From: AC-49 sp963817035
GTDB taxonomy: Bacteria; Actinomycetota; Thermoleophilia; Solirubrobacterales; Solirubrobacteraceae
Direction: 5' to 3'
DNA: 64,000 nt
NCBI GenBank assembly: GCA_963817035.1
Contig: CAWFMM010000004.1
Span: 62,001 to 126,000 of the forward strand
The position numbers and the translations under genes are program-made. The notes beneath the pieces were generated by a model that did no database searches, was not told the origin of the DNA, and saw only the letters and a program-made list of their open reading frames with translations. Position 1 is the stretch's first letter. Every line of letters starts with the position of its first letter. Of the stretch, positions 16,972-25,640 are shown piece by piece.

Positions 16972-18215
16972 CGCGCGCCGGCCAACGCCCGGACCTCATC
17001 GACGAACGCGAACACCTGCGCCGCGCCGAAGCAGTCCCACGGATCGACGAGCAACGCCCCGTCCTTGGCGCCGTCGGCGATCCGCCCGAGCGCGTCGGGG
17101 CCGCAGAACTCGGCGTGGTTGGTCGCGATCACGACCGCGTCGGCGTCGAGGACCGCGTCGTCGAAGCTCGCGGTCGGCGTCGCGACGTGCGGATCGTGGA
17201 CGGCGACATCGGCGAGCTCACGCTCGAGCATCCGCACGAGCTTGTGGGCCAGCGAGTCGCGCTCGTCGTCGGTCCCGGCCTTGAACGCCAGGCCGAGGAC
17301 GGCGATCTTCTTGCCGCGCAGCGAGCCGATCCGCCGCGCCATCCCCTGGACCAGGAACAGCGGCACGCTCTCGTGCACGCGGCTGACGGCGAGCAGCATG
17401 CCCGGCGCCCGTGAGCGCTCCTCGCTGAACGCGAAGTCCTTGCGCAGGCACGTCCCGGCGGTGAAGCCGGGCTGGGCGATCCCGCCGCGCGGGTAGTCGC
17501 GGTTGATCAGGTCGATGACCTCGAACACGTTCGCGTCGTATTGGTCGCAATCCATCATCAAGAGGTTCGGCAGCGCGAACGTCGTGTAGCGCAGGATGTT
17601 CGTCCAGATCTTCGCCAGCTCGGCCTGGACCGGCGTCGTCTGCACGATCGGCGCGCCGAAGACGCCGAACAGCTCGCCGACGACCTCGCCCGAACCCTCG
17701 CCGACGCCGCCGACGATGCACGGCAGCGTCCCGATCTCCTCGAGAAAGCGCCCGGCGGCGATCCGCTCCGGGGCGTGGGCGACCGAGATGTCCGTGCCCG
17801 CGACGAGGCCGCGGTGCTTCTCGATATAGCCGGCCACGAACGCGGTCGTGCCGGGCGCGACGGTCGAGCGCAGGGTCAATGAGTGGCCCCGCTCCAGGTG
17901 GCCGAGGAGGTCGTCGAGGACCTGCCGGATGTCACGCAGGTCGATCTCGATATGCGACAGCGCCGGCGTTCCCAGGGTGATGATGATGTGTCGCGCTTGC
18001 GCTGCGTCGGCGACGTGATCCGACAGCTTGAGATGTACGCGCGAGAGCAGGTCCTGGGCGCCGGGCTCCTCGAACGGCATGCGCCCGGCGCGCAGCGCAT
18101 CGAGCCGCGCGGAGTCATTGTCGATGCCGAGAACGGTGCGTCCGCGGTCGGCGAAGGTCAGCGCGAGCGGCAACCCGACGCGACCCAGCCCGATGACTGC
18201 GACATCGACATCCAT
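16968..18215 (-). CDS. Nucleotide-sugar dehydrogenase (UDP-Glc/UDP-ManNAc/GDP-Man dehydrogenase family)
   Basis: A 415-residue enzyme of the NAD-dependent four-electron sugar dehydrogenases, which oxidise C6 of a nucleotide sugar to a uronic acid. Residues 7-16 hold 'VIGLGRVGLP'. The central region has 'STVAPGTTAF', 'HAPERIAAGR' and 'AELAKIWTNILRY'. The catalytic cysteine is Cys256 in 'GFTAGTCLRKDF' (the more usual form is G-x-C-L-P-K-D, so Arg replaces Pro). The C-terminal domain has 'AVLGLAFKAGTDDERDS'. The layout is closer to WecC/UDP-ManNAc dehydrogenases than to GDP-mannose dehydrogenase, but specificity is open. If it makes UDP-glucuronate it would feed the UDP-xylose synthase at 2513. 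The start ATG at 18215 excludes an upstream arginine-rich open stretch that is non-coding. Confidence 0.85.
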   Translation of the reverse strand: MDVDVAVIGLGRVGLPLALTFADRGRTVLGIDNDSARLDALRAGRMPFEEPGAQDLLSRVHLKLSDHVADAAQARHIIITLGTPALSHIEIDLRDIRQVLDDLLGHLERGHSLTLRSTVAPGTTAFVAGYIEKHRGLVAGTDISVAHAPERIAAGRFLEEIGTLPCIVGGVGEGSGEVVGELFGVFGAPIVQTTPVQAELAKIWTNILRYTTFALPNLLMMDCDQYDANVFEVIDLINRDYPRGGIAQPGFTAGTCLRKDFAFSEERSRAPGMLLAVSRVHESVPLFLVQGMARRIGSLRGKKIAVLGLAFKAGTDDERDSLAHKLVRMLERELADVAVHDPHVATPTASFDDAVLDADAVVIATNHAEFCGPDALGRIADGAKDGALLVDPWDCFGAAQVFAFVDEVRALAGAR

Positions 18216-18226
18216 GGAGCCGCAGG

Positions 18227-19069
18227 CTAGCGGGTGCGGGCGCGGCGCCAGCGGTGCTCGGCGTACTGATGCAGGAAGCCGAGCACGAACCGGGGGTTGT
18301 AGCGCGCGTAGCGCTTCCACAGCCGCCGTGGCTCGCGACCGAGGCGGTAGAGCCACTCCAGGCCGAGGCGCTGGATCAGGGCCGGCGCCTGGGCAACGAG
18401 ACCGGCGTGGAAGTCGAACGCCGCGCCGACGCCGACGAGCAGCGGAGCCTGGAGGCGCGGACGCATCGCGGCCATCCATTTCTCCTGCTTGGGGACGCCG
18501 ATCCCGACCCAGACGACATCGGCCTGCGAGTGGTCGATCTCGTTGATGATCTGCGACTCCTCGTCGACCGTGAGCGGGCGGTGCGGCGGACTGTGGCCGC
18601 CAACGATCCGCAGACCGGGGTAGCGGCGGCGCAGGTTGAGCGTGAGCTGGACGAGCGCGCCCTCGTTGCGGCCGCCGTAGAGGAAGATCCGCATGCCGGT
18701 ACGGGCCGCGCGCTCACAGGAGCGCGACATGAGCTCGGGGCCGTAGACGCGGCTGGGCAGGTCGTGGCCGAGTGCGTTCATGGCCCAGACCAGCGGCTGC
18801 CCGTCCGGCACGGTCATCGAACTGGCCAGGACGGCGGCGCGCAGCTCCGGGTCCTCGCGGCACGCCATCACGGTGTGCACAGCGGCAACGCAGACGTAGC
18901 CCGTCTCGCGCTCGGCGACAACGGCGTCCATCCAGTCCATCGTGCGCTCGTAGTCGGTCAGCGCGAGGGGGATGCCGAGCACCTCGACGGCGGCGGGTGT
19001 ATCGCCCGCGGAGATCGAGCGATCCGCGATGGTGTCGTGGCCGAGCGGCTGAGAGCTGTGCGTGGACAT
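18227..19069 (-). CDS. WecG/TagA/CpsF family (GT26) glycosyltransferase
   Basis: A 280-residue protein with the family's fixed motifs: 'LGIPLALTDYERTMDWM', 'AAVHTVMACREDPEL', 'VPDGQPLVWAMNALG', 'IFLYGGRNEGALV', 'VVWVGIGVPKQEKWMA' and 'VGVGAAFDFHAGLV'. GT26 enzymes such as TagA and WecG transfer ManNAc or ManNAcA to a lipid-linked GlcNAc, an early step of repeat-unit synthesis. The adjacent dehydrogenase (11 bases away) could make the ManNAcA donor, which supports that reading. I use the ATG at 19069; a GTG nine codons upstream is an alternative. It is the promoter-proximal gene of the minus-strand trio ending at 15997. Confidence 0.88.
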   Translation of the reverse strand: MSTHSSQPLGHDTIADRSISAGDTPAAVEVLGIPLALTDYERTMDWMDAVVAERETGYVCVAAVHTVMACREDPELRAAVLASSMTVPDGQPLVWAMNALGHDLPSRVYGPELMSRSCERAARTGMRIFLYGGRNEGALVQLTLNLRRRYPGLRIVGGHSPPHRPLTVDEESQIINEIDHSQADVVWVGIGVPKQEKWMAAMRPRLQAPLLVGVGAAFDFHAGLVAQAPALIQRLGLEWLYRLGREPRRLWKRYARYNPRFVLGFLHQYAEHRWRRARTR

Positions 19070-19187
19070 GGCGAGGGGGTCGTGTGCACCGAGCACTGCC
19101 CCGCTGCCCGGCTAAGTATGCCAACGCGGTGGGGGGTCGAAGGTTGCGGCGCAGGTAAGCGTTTTGTGGCAGCTAGTCTGCCGGTTC

Positions 19188-20126
19188 ATGATGCGCGCCC
19201 TGATCACCGGGGTCTCCGGGCAGGACGGCTCCTACCTGGCTGAGCTCCTGCTCGCTGAGGGATATGAGGTGGTCGGGCTCGTTCGCCCGCCCATCGATCG
19301 TCCACTGCCATACCTGGCCGACGGTGTAGGACTGGTCGCTGCGGACCTCCGTGACGCCCCCGGGCTGGCCCGCGCGGTGCGTGAGGCTCAGGCCGACGAG
19401 ATCTACCACCTGGCCGCGCCGACGTTCGTGCCCGCGTCCCACGACGACCCGCAGGGCACGCTGGACCAGATTGCCGGCGCGACGCGCGCCGTGCTCAGCG
19501 CCGCGGGCGGCGCAAGGGTGCTCGTCGCCTCGTCGAGCGAGGTCTTCGGCGAGGCCGGAGTGTCGCCCCAGAACGAGGACTCGCCGATGCTCCCCACCAC
19601 GCCGTACGGAGAGGCCAAGCTCGCTGCTCATCGGCTCGTCGGCGAGGCCCGGGCCGCAGGCGCCCACGCGGTCAGCGCGATCACCTACAACCATGAGTCG
19701 CCGCGTCGCCCCGAGCGCTTCCTGCCGCGCAAGGTCAGCGTCGGCGTGGCGCGGATCTCCCTTGGGCTGACCGACCATCTCGAGCTCGGTGATCTCGACA
19801 CCATCCGTGACTGGAGCGCCGCAACCGACATCGTCCACGCGCACTGGCTGGCCCTGCGCCACGACGAGCCGATGGACTACGTGCTGGCCAGCGGCGTCGG
19901 GCGCATGGTGCGTGACCTGGTTGCCACGGCGTTCGCGCATGCTGGTTTGGACTGGGAAGCGCACGTGCGCGTCGATCCCGATCTCGTACGCCCCGCGCGC
20001 ACGACGCCGCTGATCGGCGATCCGTCGCGCGCCCGGCGCGAGCTTCAGTGGCAGCCGAGCGTCACGTTCGCGGCGCTGATCGGCGAGATGGTCGATGCGG
20101 ACGTGCAACGCCTGCGCGGTCAGTGA
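19188..20126 (+). CDS. GDP-mannose 4,6-dehydratase-like SDR (divergent paralogue)
   Basis: A 312-residue SDR closely patterned on GDP-mannose 4,6-dehydratase. It has 'ITGVSGQDGSYLAELLL' (residues 6-22), 'VASSSEVFGEAG', Tyr140/Lys144 in 'TPYGEAKLAAH', 'NHESPRRPERFLPRKVS', 'HVRVDPDLVRPARTTPLI' and 'GDPSRARRELQWQPSVTF'. True GMD makes GDP-4-keto-6-deoxymannose, the precursor of GDP-rhamnose, -fucose and -perosamine. This copy differs more from consensus than the one at 24665 (for instance in the region between residues 32 and 60), so it may use another sugar or the reduced product. Two adjacent ATGs (19188, 19191) are possible starts. A divergent promoter region of about 118 bases separates it from the WecG-like gene. 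Confidence 0.8.
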   Translation: MMRALITGVSGQDGSYLAELLLAEGYEVVGLVRPPIDRPLPYLADGVGLVAADLRDAPGLARAVREAQADEIYHLAAPTFVPASHDDPQGTLDQIAGATRAVLSAAGGARVLVASSSEVFGEAGVSPQNEDSPMLPTTPYGEAKLAAHRLVGEARAAGAHAVSAITYNHESPRRPERFLPRKVSVGVARISLGLTDHLELGDLDTIRDWSAATDIVHAHWLALRHDEPMDYVLASGVGRMVRDLVATAFAHAGLDWEAHVRVDPDLVRPARTTPLIGDPSRARRELQWQPSVTFAALIGEMVDADVQRLRGQ

Positions 20127-20172
20127 CGGGGAGCTGGTGCAGGTTGGAGCGAGCTTGGGCGGCGCAGGACCG

Positions 20173-21044
20173 CTACAGGAGCCCGATCAGAGCGTTCGGC
20201 GCGCCGTCGATCCCGTTGCCGGTCAGCATGTTGTTGCCGAACGAGAGGATCTGGCCGCCGCCGCTCTGCACCAGTCCGGTGCCGTTGTCCGTGATCGTGC
20301 TCGCGCCGATCCTCACGAGTCGCCCCAAATGCGCGAACACCCGTGACGCGACGCCGATCGTGTTCCCGGACAGCCCCGACTGGGTAACGGTGACCGACGC
20401 CGCTTGTGCGTTGCCGACGGCGATGATGCCGTTGGCGTTGTCGTCCATGCTCGTACGTCGCACGGTGACCTTGGTGTTCGCGGCGGTCGGCGCGACGCCG
20501 ATGCCGTTGTTGGTGATCTGGCCGTCGATCGATCGAGTCCTGCACCAGGAGCTCGGAACTGGGCGTGCTCGACGAGAAGGCGACGCCGTTGAGGGTGAAG
20601 CCGTTGATCTCGCAGTGCTCGATCCGCACGCTCCTCGCGCTGTTGACCAAGACCCCACTGAGGCCGGTCCCGAGCCCGACGATGTCCAGGCCGTAGAGCC
20701 GCACGCGATCGCTGGCGCCCGCGCTGATGATGATTCCGTCGGTGCCGCTGACGAGGACGCCGGCCTCCGCGCCGTGCGCCCTTGATCGTGAGGGCCTTCG
20801 TGATCGTCACGGCACCGAAGCCGCCGGAGTCGAGCACGTTGATCTCGCCGCCCGCCGCGGTCTTCGAGATCGCTCCGGCGAATGTCTTGCACGGCGCGGT
20901 GCGGCTGCACGGGTTGGCGTCGTCGCCGACGCCGGACACCCATGTGCGCGTGGCCTGACCGAAGGCCGACGCCGGCAAGGACGCAGGCGGCGAGCAGGAC
21001 GACGAGCAGGCTGGAGCGTCGGAGCGGCGAGTCCTTGAGGTCAT
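20173..21044 (-). pseudogene. Secreted parallel beta-helix protein, broken by frameshifts
   Basis: Three reading frames must be joined to recover one protein. The start region has a signal-peptide-like stretch (RRSSLLVVLLAACVLAGVG) in one frame; a second frame has 'TRTWVSGVGDDANPCSRTAP' and 'CKTFAGAISKTAAGGEINVL', a well-known conserved opening of secreted right-handed beta-helix repeat proteins. The next segment ('LYGLDIVGLGTGLSGVLVNS', 'FTLNGVAFSSSTPSSELLVQ') and the last ('NNGIGVAPTAANTKVTV' to 'NALIGLL') are each in different frames. The switches lie near 20960-20985, in the CCC run at 20779-20781, and at a TCGATCGATCGA repeat at 20525-20536, where deleting one TCGA restores DSIDGQ. It is probably a dead or phase-off gene for a surface carbohydrate-binding or lyase-like helix protein. 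Confidence 0.75.
20525..20536. repeat. (TCGA)3 tetranucleotide repeat at a frameshift
   Basis: Three copies of TCGA lie exactly where the beta-helix reading frame breaks. Two copies would keep the frame. It is consistent with replication slippage. Confidence 0.75.
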
Positions 21045-21167
21045 GGCCCGAGCGTAGTCTCCGCGAAGGTGCCATCGCAAGCCGTTGGGCCGACAACCGG
21101 TGTACGACGACGCTCAAGCGCACGCCATCGGCGTGCGACGAGCAGCGTTGGTCGTAGTCTTGGCGTC

Positions 21168-22035
21168 GTGTTGCGCCGACTCGCGCTGACTCTCGTGCTC
21201 GTCCGTGGCTTGCACGAGCGGCGCACTGTGAGATGACGGCGCGCCGCGAAGCCGGCGTACACCGCGACGCCGGGACCCGAGCGGGCCAGCGCGCGCTTCG
21301 CGGTGTCGTACTCAGGGTCGGGCCGAGTGGCGGACCAGTTACCGCTCGAATCCCCCGAACGCGGGCGGGCACTCCGACAGCAACCGCGTCACCGACTCGA
21401 CGACCGAGCGCTGGGCGTTGCGGTTCAGCCACCGTGTCGTCGATCCCGAGCCTGCGCGATCGGCGGGTGATCCCGATCCGTGCACGAGCCTCAGCGGAGC
21501 CGCGGGAGCGGCCGGCCCGACCAGCGCCGTCGGCCGGATCCATCACGTGCACGTCGACGGCCTCTACCGCGCCCTCGACAGCGGTGTGCGATGTGAGGTG
21601 CGGGCCAAAACGGCGCCACGTGTCCACCAGGCTGTGACGATCGGCCTGCACTACGACCCGACCGCATCGACGATCGACGTCAGCGCGACGAGTCCGGTGA
21701 ACCAGGTGCTCGCGAAGCTCCCGGGCGCGTGTCCGCAGCAGGGCGACAGCCTCGATCTGCTGCTCGACAACTACTTCACACCGGGCTTCAGCTTCGCCCC
21801 CGGGTACGGCATCGAACGGTGGTTCACGTCGACCACGGTCGCGATTCCGGTCGCCGTGTTCCACCGCGCATCGACGATCACGGTTCGACTTGCCGACACC
21901 AAGGCCGGGACGCCGCCACGCGACTGCGCGGTCGTTCACCGGTCGTTCGAGCACTGCACGACGCGCGGGGCATGGGCCGGGGTCGTCACGCTCAAGGCGG
22001 TCGGTGATCTCAGGGGAGCAGGATCAGGTCGGTGA
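21168..22035 (+). pseudogene. Degraded gene for a secreted actinobacterial protein of unknown function
   Basis: The 3' part (about 21331-22035) is a coherent coding frame: 'TSYRSNPPNAGGHSDSN', 'RWALRFSHRVVDPEP', 'HVHVDGLYRALDSGVRCEV', 'LDLLLDNYFTPGFSFAPGYG' and 'RDCAVVHRSFEHCTTRGAWA'. In that frame no usable start codon lies between the stop at 21229 and 21418. A signal-peptide-like start (GTG 21168, 'MLRRLALTLVLV') and a further coding-looking stretch ('YTATPGPERASARFAVSYSG', about 21257-21320) are in a different frame, so at least one insertion separates the parts. I do not recognise the family. The 3' end overlaps the convergent FkbM pseudogene by 26 bases. Confidence 0.45.
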
Positions 22036-23619
22036 AGTAGTCCGGTCCGGCGTCTGCGGCGGCGAGTCCAGGAAGGTCTGCCGTCGGCTGTCGTATGGCG
22101 CTCTCGGCAAGGATTGACTGGCGGACGTCTACGAACTCCGAGAAGTGAGCCGCCACATACTCGTGCAGTCGATGCAGGCCATTGGCCCGGCGCAGGCCAT
22201 AGGGCCAGTACTCGATGACCCAGGGAGTCGGGCGGGCCGCGAGCGCGCTTCGCTCCGTCGAAGACGTGGGCTTCATGACCTTGCACGTCGACCCACACCA
22301 GGCCGACATCGTCAGCCGCGACGCCGGCGTCGCTCAGTGCGTCGTCGATCGTGCGCGCCGGGACGGAGATCGTGGCGCGGGTGTCCTCGTCGAGCGAGGA
22401 ACCAGTCTGCAGGCGCCGCCGTTCGCACACGGTGGTCGCCCAGGTTGTCGGGCGCCAACTCGAGCTCGACCGTGCCGTTGCGGTCGGATATGGCGATGCG
22501 TTGGACGATCGCCCGATCCTCCAGTTCATTCAAGATCAGGTTGCACCTGAGAAGTCTGATGTTGCCCGGCGCGGGTTCGAAGACCACCACAGACCCCGCG
22601 TTGTGTCGAGCGAGCAGCGAGATCGTCGTGCTGCCGACGTTGCCCCCGATCTCGACCACCACAGATCCGACCTGGGGCTGCCCGAGATAGTCGAGGGTCC
22701 ACGCGAGCTCGGCCTCGTCGAACTCAGAGAAGGAGTAGAGGTCCCGCGAGACGACCACGTCGGCGGTGCTGAAGAGGAACGTCGGCTCGCGGCGGGTCGC
22801 GGCCAGCGGCGTCAATCGTGCGAGCAGGTCGTAGGTCTCCTCATCCGTCGCGTGCGCGAGCCACGCGTCGACATCCGGCTTCGGCGCCCGGGCGGGGCCC
22901 TGCTCGAGACCCGTCGTCGAACAGGCCACACGCCAGCCGCCCGCTTTGGCGATCGAGGCAAGCTCTGAGAGGTCCTCGGCGCCGGGCCAGCGACTGACGT
23001 CCGCGATCGCAAGCACCTCGGCCACGCCCGCGTTCATGGCCCCGAGGACGTCCCGGTCGCGTCGGCCGTCGCGGTCAATGATGGTTTCGCGGAGGTCCCA
23101 GCCGCGTCGTGACGCGGCGAGGTTGAGCGCAGCGACCTGGCCGGCCTCATCACGCTCTTGAGTCAGGCTGTCGTGGGCGATCGGGCGCACGTAGCCGATT
23201 GCGCTCGTCGCCCGCTGGCCTTCGCCGAACAACGAGTCCTGTGCGCGCACCTTGGTCACCGCCACGCGCAGCTCGGCGTCGCGCGGGTCGAAGGAGGCGA
23301 CGATCAGCCCGTCGCCACTGCACGACTCGCTCACGGAATGTTCGGCGACGATGTGGGCACCGGCCGCCACGAGCGTGTCGAGGCACCGTTGATGCGTGAG
23401 GGGATCGCCGCTGATCTGGTGGTGATGCGTTGACAGGAGAACGAAACGTAGCGCGCCTGTGCCGATCGCTTCGACAGCCCCGGCCAGCATGTCGAGCTCG
23501 GCGCCCTGGATGTCGCACAGCAAGACGTCAATCTGCTCGAGGCGCTCGTCGCGCATCAGCCCGTCGATGGTGATCGTGGGGGTGTCACGAAGCTCGCCGT
23601 CGCTCTCGCTGAGTGGGCA
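22010..23619 (-). pseudogene. FkbM methyltransferase / serine-recombinase-like / FkbM methyltransferase fusion, frameshifted and 5'-truncated
   Basis: Read from 23619 down. First comes the C-terminal half of an FkbM-type SAM methyltransferase ('IDVLLCDIQGAELDMLAGAV', 'HHHQISGDPLTHQRCLDTLV', 'ESCSGDGLIVASFDP'), with its SAM-binding half missing. Next is a domain resembling a resolvase N-terminal domain ('ATSAIGYVRPIAHDSLTQER', 'LNLAASRRGWDLRETIIDRD', 'VLAIADVSRWPGAEDLSELA'), in which the catalytic serine expected after YVR is not present. Last is a second FkbM domain ('QVGSVVVEIGGNVGSTTISL', 'VVFEPAPGNIRLLRCNL', 'WVDVQGHEAHVFDGAK', 'WVIEYWPYGLRRANGLHRLH'). The second domain changes frame twice: near 22400-22430 and at about 22248-22250, where removing one base joins DGAK to ALAARPTPW. 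It ends at 22010. FkbM enzymes O-methylate sugars, fitting the locus. Confidence 0.7.
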
Positions 23620-23835
23620 GGAGGCCGGCCGTGAACGAACAGCCGCGCGAGCTCGATGCGCGAGAACGTGCGGCGGAGCCGCGGATGCGGTGACCCACGA
23701 CGGTCAGTAACAGCAGGCCGTTGTGATGATCTGGCCGGTCGGCGAAGCACGAGATGCGCGAAGCGGTTGCTCGATGCCGCGGACGAGATGGCGTCCGGGT
23801 AACGGATTCGCCGCAGCCACGTAGGCTCTCAAGCG

Positions 23836-24660
23836 ATGGCCCAGCACCTCGAGCGTCGCCGTGGGCGACGCGATTCCCGCCGCCCGAGGTTCCCGTGGAC
23901 CCACGAGTACAACGACACGCACCGAGGCTTCGTCAGCGCGGCGCTCGACGACGCGGCGCTGTGCGCGGCGGCCGGGGCGGGAGGGCGGTTGCCGGCGGGC
24001 TACGGCGTGGGGCTCGACGAACGCGTGGTCGAGTACGCGTGGCTGTTCGGGCAGGGGCTTGCCGGCCGCGTGATCGACGCCGGGTCGACGTTCAATCACG
24101 AGCACATCCTCGACCGCGCGCTGCCGCTCGTCGATGACCTGACGATCGTCACGCTTGAGCCGGAGGCGTGGGCCTACCCGCTGCGCCGTGTGTCCTACGT
24201 GTTCGCCGATCTGCGCGCGCTGCCGTTCGCTGATGCGCAGTTCGATCTCGCCGTGTCGATCTCGACGCTCGAGCACATCGGCATGGACAACACGATGTAC
24301 GGCGTGACGGCCAAGCGTGCGGGAGATCCGGAGGTCGAGGTCGCCCAGGCCGCGGCCGAGCTGCGCCGCGTCGTGCGGCCCGGGGGCCGTGTTCTGTTCA
24401 CCGTTCCGTTCGGACGTCGTGAGGACCACGGCTGGCTGCGGCAGTTCGACGCGCAGGAGCTCGAGCGGCTGGTCGAGGACTTCGGCGGTCGGGAGCGCGC
24501 GACGCTCACGTTCTTCCGCTACGAGAAGACCGGATGGCAGCGGTCCTCGATCGTCGACGCCGCCCGAGCGACCTACCGCGACTACACCAACAACCCCAGC
24601 CCGGTGGACGATCTCGCGGCAGCCGCTCGCGCCGTCGCGTGCGTCGCGATCAGGGTTTGA
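23836..24660 (+). CDS. Class I SAM-dependent methyltransferase
   Basis: A 274-residue protein with a Rossmann methyltransferase core: 'GLAGRVIDAGSTFNHEHILD' (motif I), 'LPFADAQFDLAVSISTLEHI' (motif IV/V) and 'ELRRVVRPGGRVLFTVPFG'. The glycine-rich loop is unusual (DAGSTFNH rather than DxGxGxG), which is seen in some sugar and lipid O-methyltransferases. The first 20 residues are basic and unstructured, so the true start may be later, for example near 'WTHEYNDTHRGF'. It is convergent with the GMD gene (4 bases between stops) and lies at the edge of the broken-gene island. Its substrate is probably a glycan or its precursor. Confidence 0.72.
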   Translation: MAQHLERRRGRRDSRRPRFPWTHEYNDTHRGFVSAALDDAALCAAAGAGGRLPAGYGVGLDERVVEYAWLFGQGLAGRVIDAGSTFNHEHILDRALPLVDDLTIVTLEPEAWAYPLRRVSYVFADLRALPFADAQFDLAVSISTLEHIGMDNTMYGVTAKRAGDPEVEVAQAAAELRRVVRPGGRVLFTVPFGRREDHGWLRQFDAQELERLVEDFGGRERATLTFFRYEKTGWQRSSIVDAARATYRDYTNNPSPVDDLAAAARAVACVAIRV

Positions 24661-24664
24661 GCGC

Positions 24665-25627
24665 TCAGGGCCCGAGCAGCTCGAGGTCGGCCCGGGTCAT
24701 CAGCCGGATCAGCTCCTCGAAGCTCGTCCGCGGCTCCCAGCCGAGGTCGATCTTGGCCTTGGACGGATCGCCGATCAGATGGTCGACCTCGGCCGGGCGC
24801 AGGAACTGCGGGTCGATGCGAATGTACTTCTCCCAGTCGGGAATGCCCGCCTCGTCGAACGCGATCTCGACGCACGCGCGCACCGTGTTCTCTTCGTTGG
24901 TCGCGATCACGTAGTCCAGCGCCGTGTCCTGCTGGAGCATCAGCCACATCGCCTCGACGTAGTCCTTCGCGTAGCCCCAGTCGCGCTTGGAGTCGAGGTT
25001 CCCGAGGGCCAGCTCGGTCCGCAGCCCGTGCTTGATCGCCGCGGCGTGCCAGGTGATCTTGCGGGTGACGAACTCCAGTCCGCGGCGTTCGCTTTCGTGG
25101 TTGAAGAGTATCCCGCTACTCGCAAACAGATTGTATGATTCACGATAGTTGACCGTGATGAAGTGGCCGTAGGCCTTGGCCACGCCGTACGGGGAGCGCG
25201 GGTAGAACGGGGTCGTCTCGGTCTGCGGGACCTCGAGCACCTTGCCGAACATCTCGCTCGACGACGCCTGATAGAAGCGGGCCTCGGGGCACGTCTCGCG
25301 CATCGCCTCGAGCATCCGCGTGACGCCGACGCCGGTGAACTCGGCGGTCAGCGTGGGCTGGACCCACGAGACAGCGACGAAGCTCATCGCCGCGAGGTTG
25401 TAGATCTCGTCGGGCTTGGAGGCGCGCATCGTGTCGACGAGCGAGCGCTGGTCGAGCAGGTCGCCCTGGTGCAGGGTGATCCGGTCGCGGATGTGCTCGA
25501 TGCGGTCGAACTTCTCGGTGGAGGCGCGGCGCACCATGCCGTGGACGTCATAGCCCTTCTCGAGCAGCAGTTCCGCGAGATAGGAGCCGTCCTGGCCGGT
25601 GACTCCGGTGATGAGGGCGCTGGGCAT
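24665..25627 (-). CDS. gmd: GDP-mannose 4,6-dehydratase
   Basis: A 320-residue SDR matching the short bacterial GMDs (323 residues in Pseudomonas). 'ITGVTGQDGSYLAELLLEKG' is at residues 6-25, with 'GDLLDQRSLVD', 'NLAAMSFVAVSWVQP' and the catalytic Ser123, Glu125, Tyr147, Lys151 in 'ASSSEMFGK' and 'SPYGVAKAYGH'. 'FNHESERRGLEFVTRKIT' and 'PAEVDHLIGDPSKAK' complete the signature. It converts GDP-D-mannose to GDP-4-keto-6-deoxy-D-mannose, the branch point to GDP-rhamnose, -fucose and aminosugars. No dedicated reductase, fucose synthase or perosamine synthase was recognised in the window, so the next step is encoded elsewhere or by one of the unassigned SDRs. The ATG at 25627 starts the conserved motif directly. 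Confidence 0.92.
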   Translation of the reverse strand: MPSALITGVTGQDGSYLAELLLEKGYDVHGMVRRASTEKFDRIEHIRDRITLHQGDLLDQRSLVDTMRASKPDEIYNLAAMSFVAVSWVQPTLTAEFTGVGVTRMLEAMRETCPEARFYQASSSEMFGKVLEVPQTETTPFYPRSPYGVAKAYGHFITVNYRESYNLFASSGILFNHESERRGLEFVTRKITWHAAAIKHGLRTELALGNLDSKRDWGYAKDYVEAMWLMLQQDTALDYVIATNEENTVRACVEIAFDEAGIPDWEKYIRIDPQFLRPAEVDHLIGDPSKAKIDLGWEPRTSFEELIRLMTRADLELLGP

Positions 25628-25640
25628 GGCGGTGGTTCTA

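Noticed and set aside
22895..23250. An active site-specific recombinase controlling inversion of the locus
   Set aside because: The resolvase-like segment lacks the catalytic serine and a DNA-binding C-terminal domain and is embedded in methyltransferase sequence; no paired inverted recombination sites were seen.
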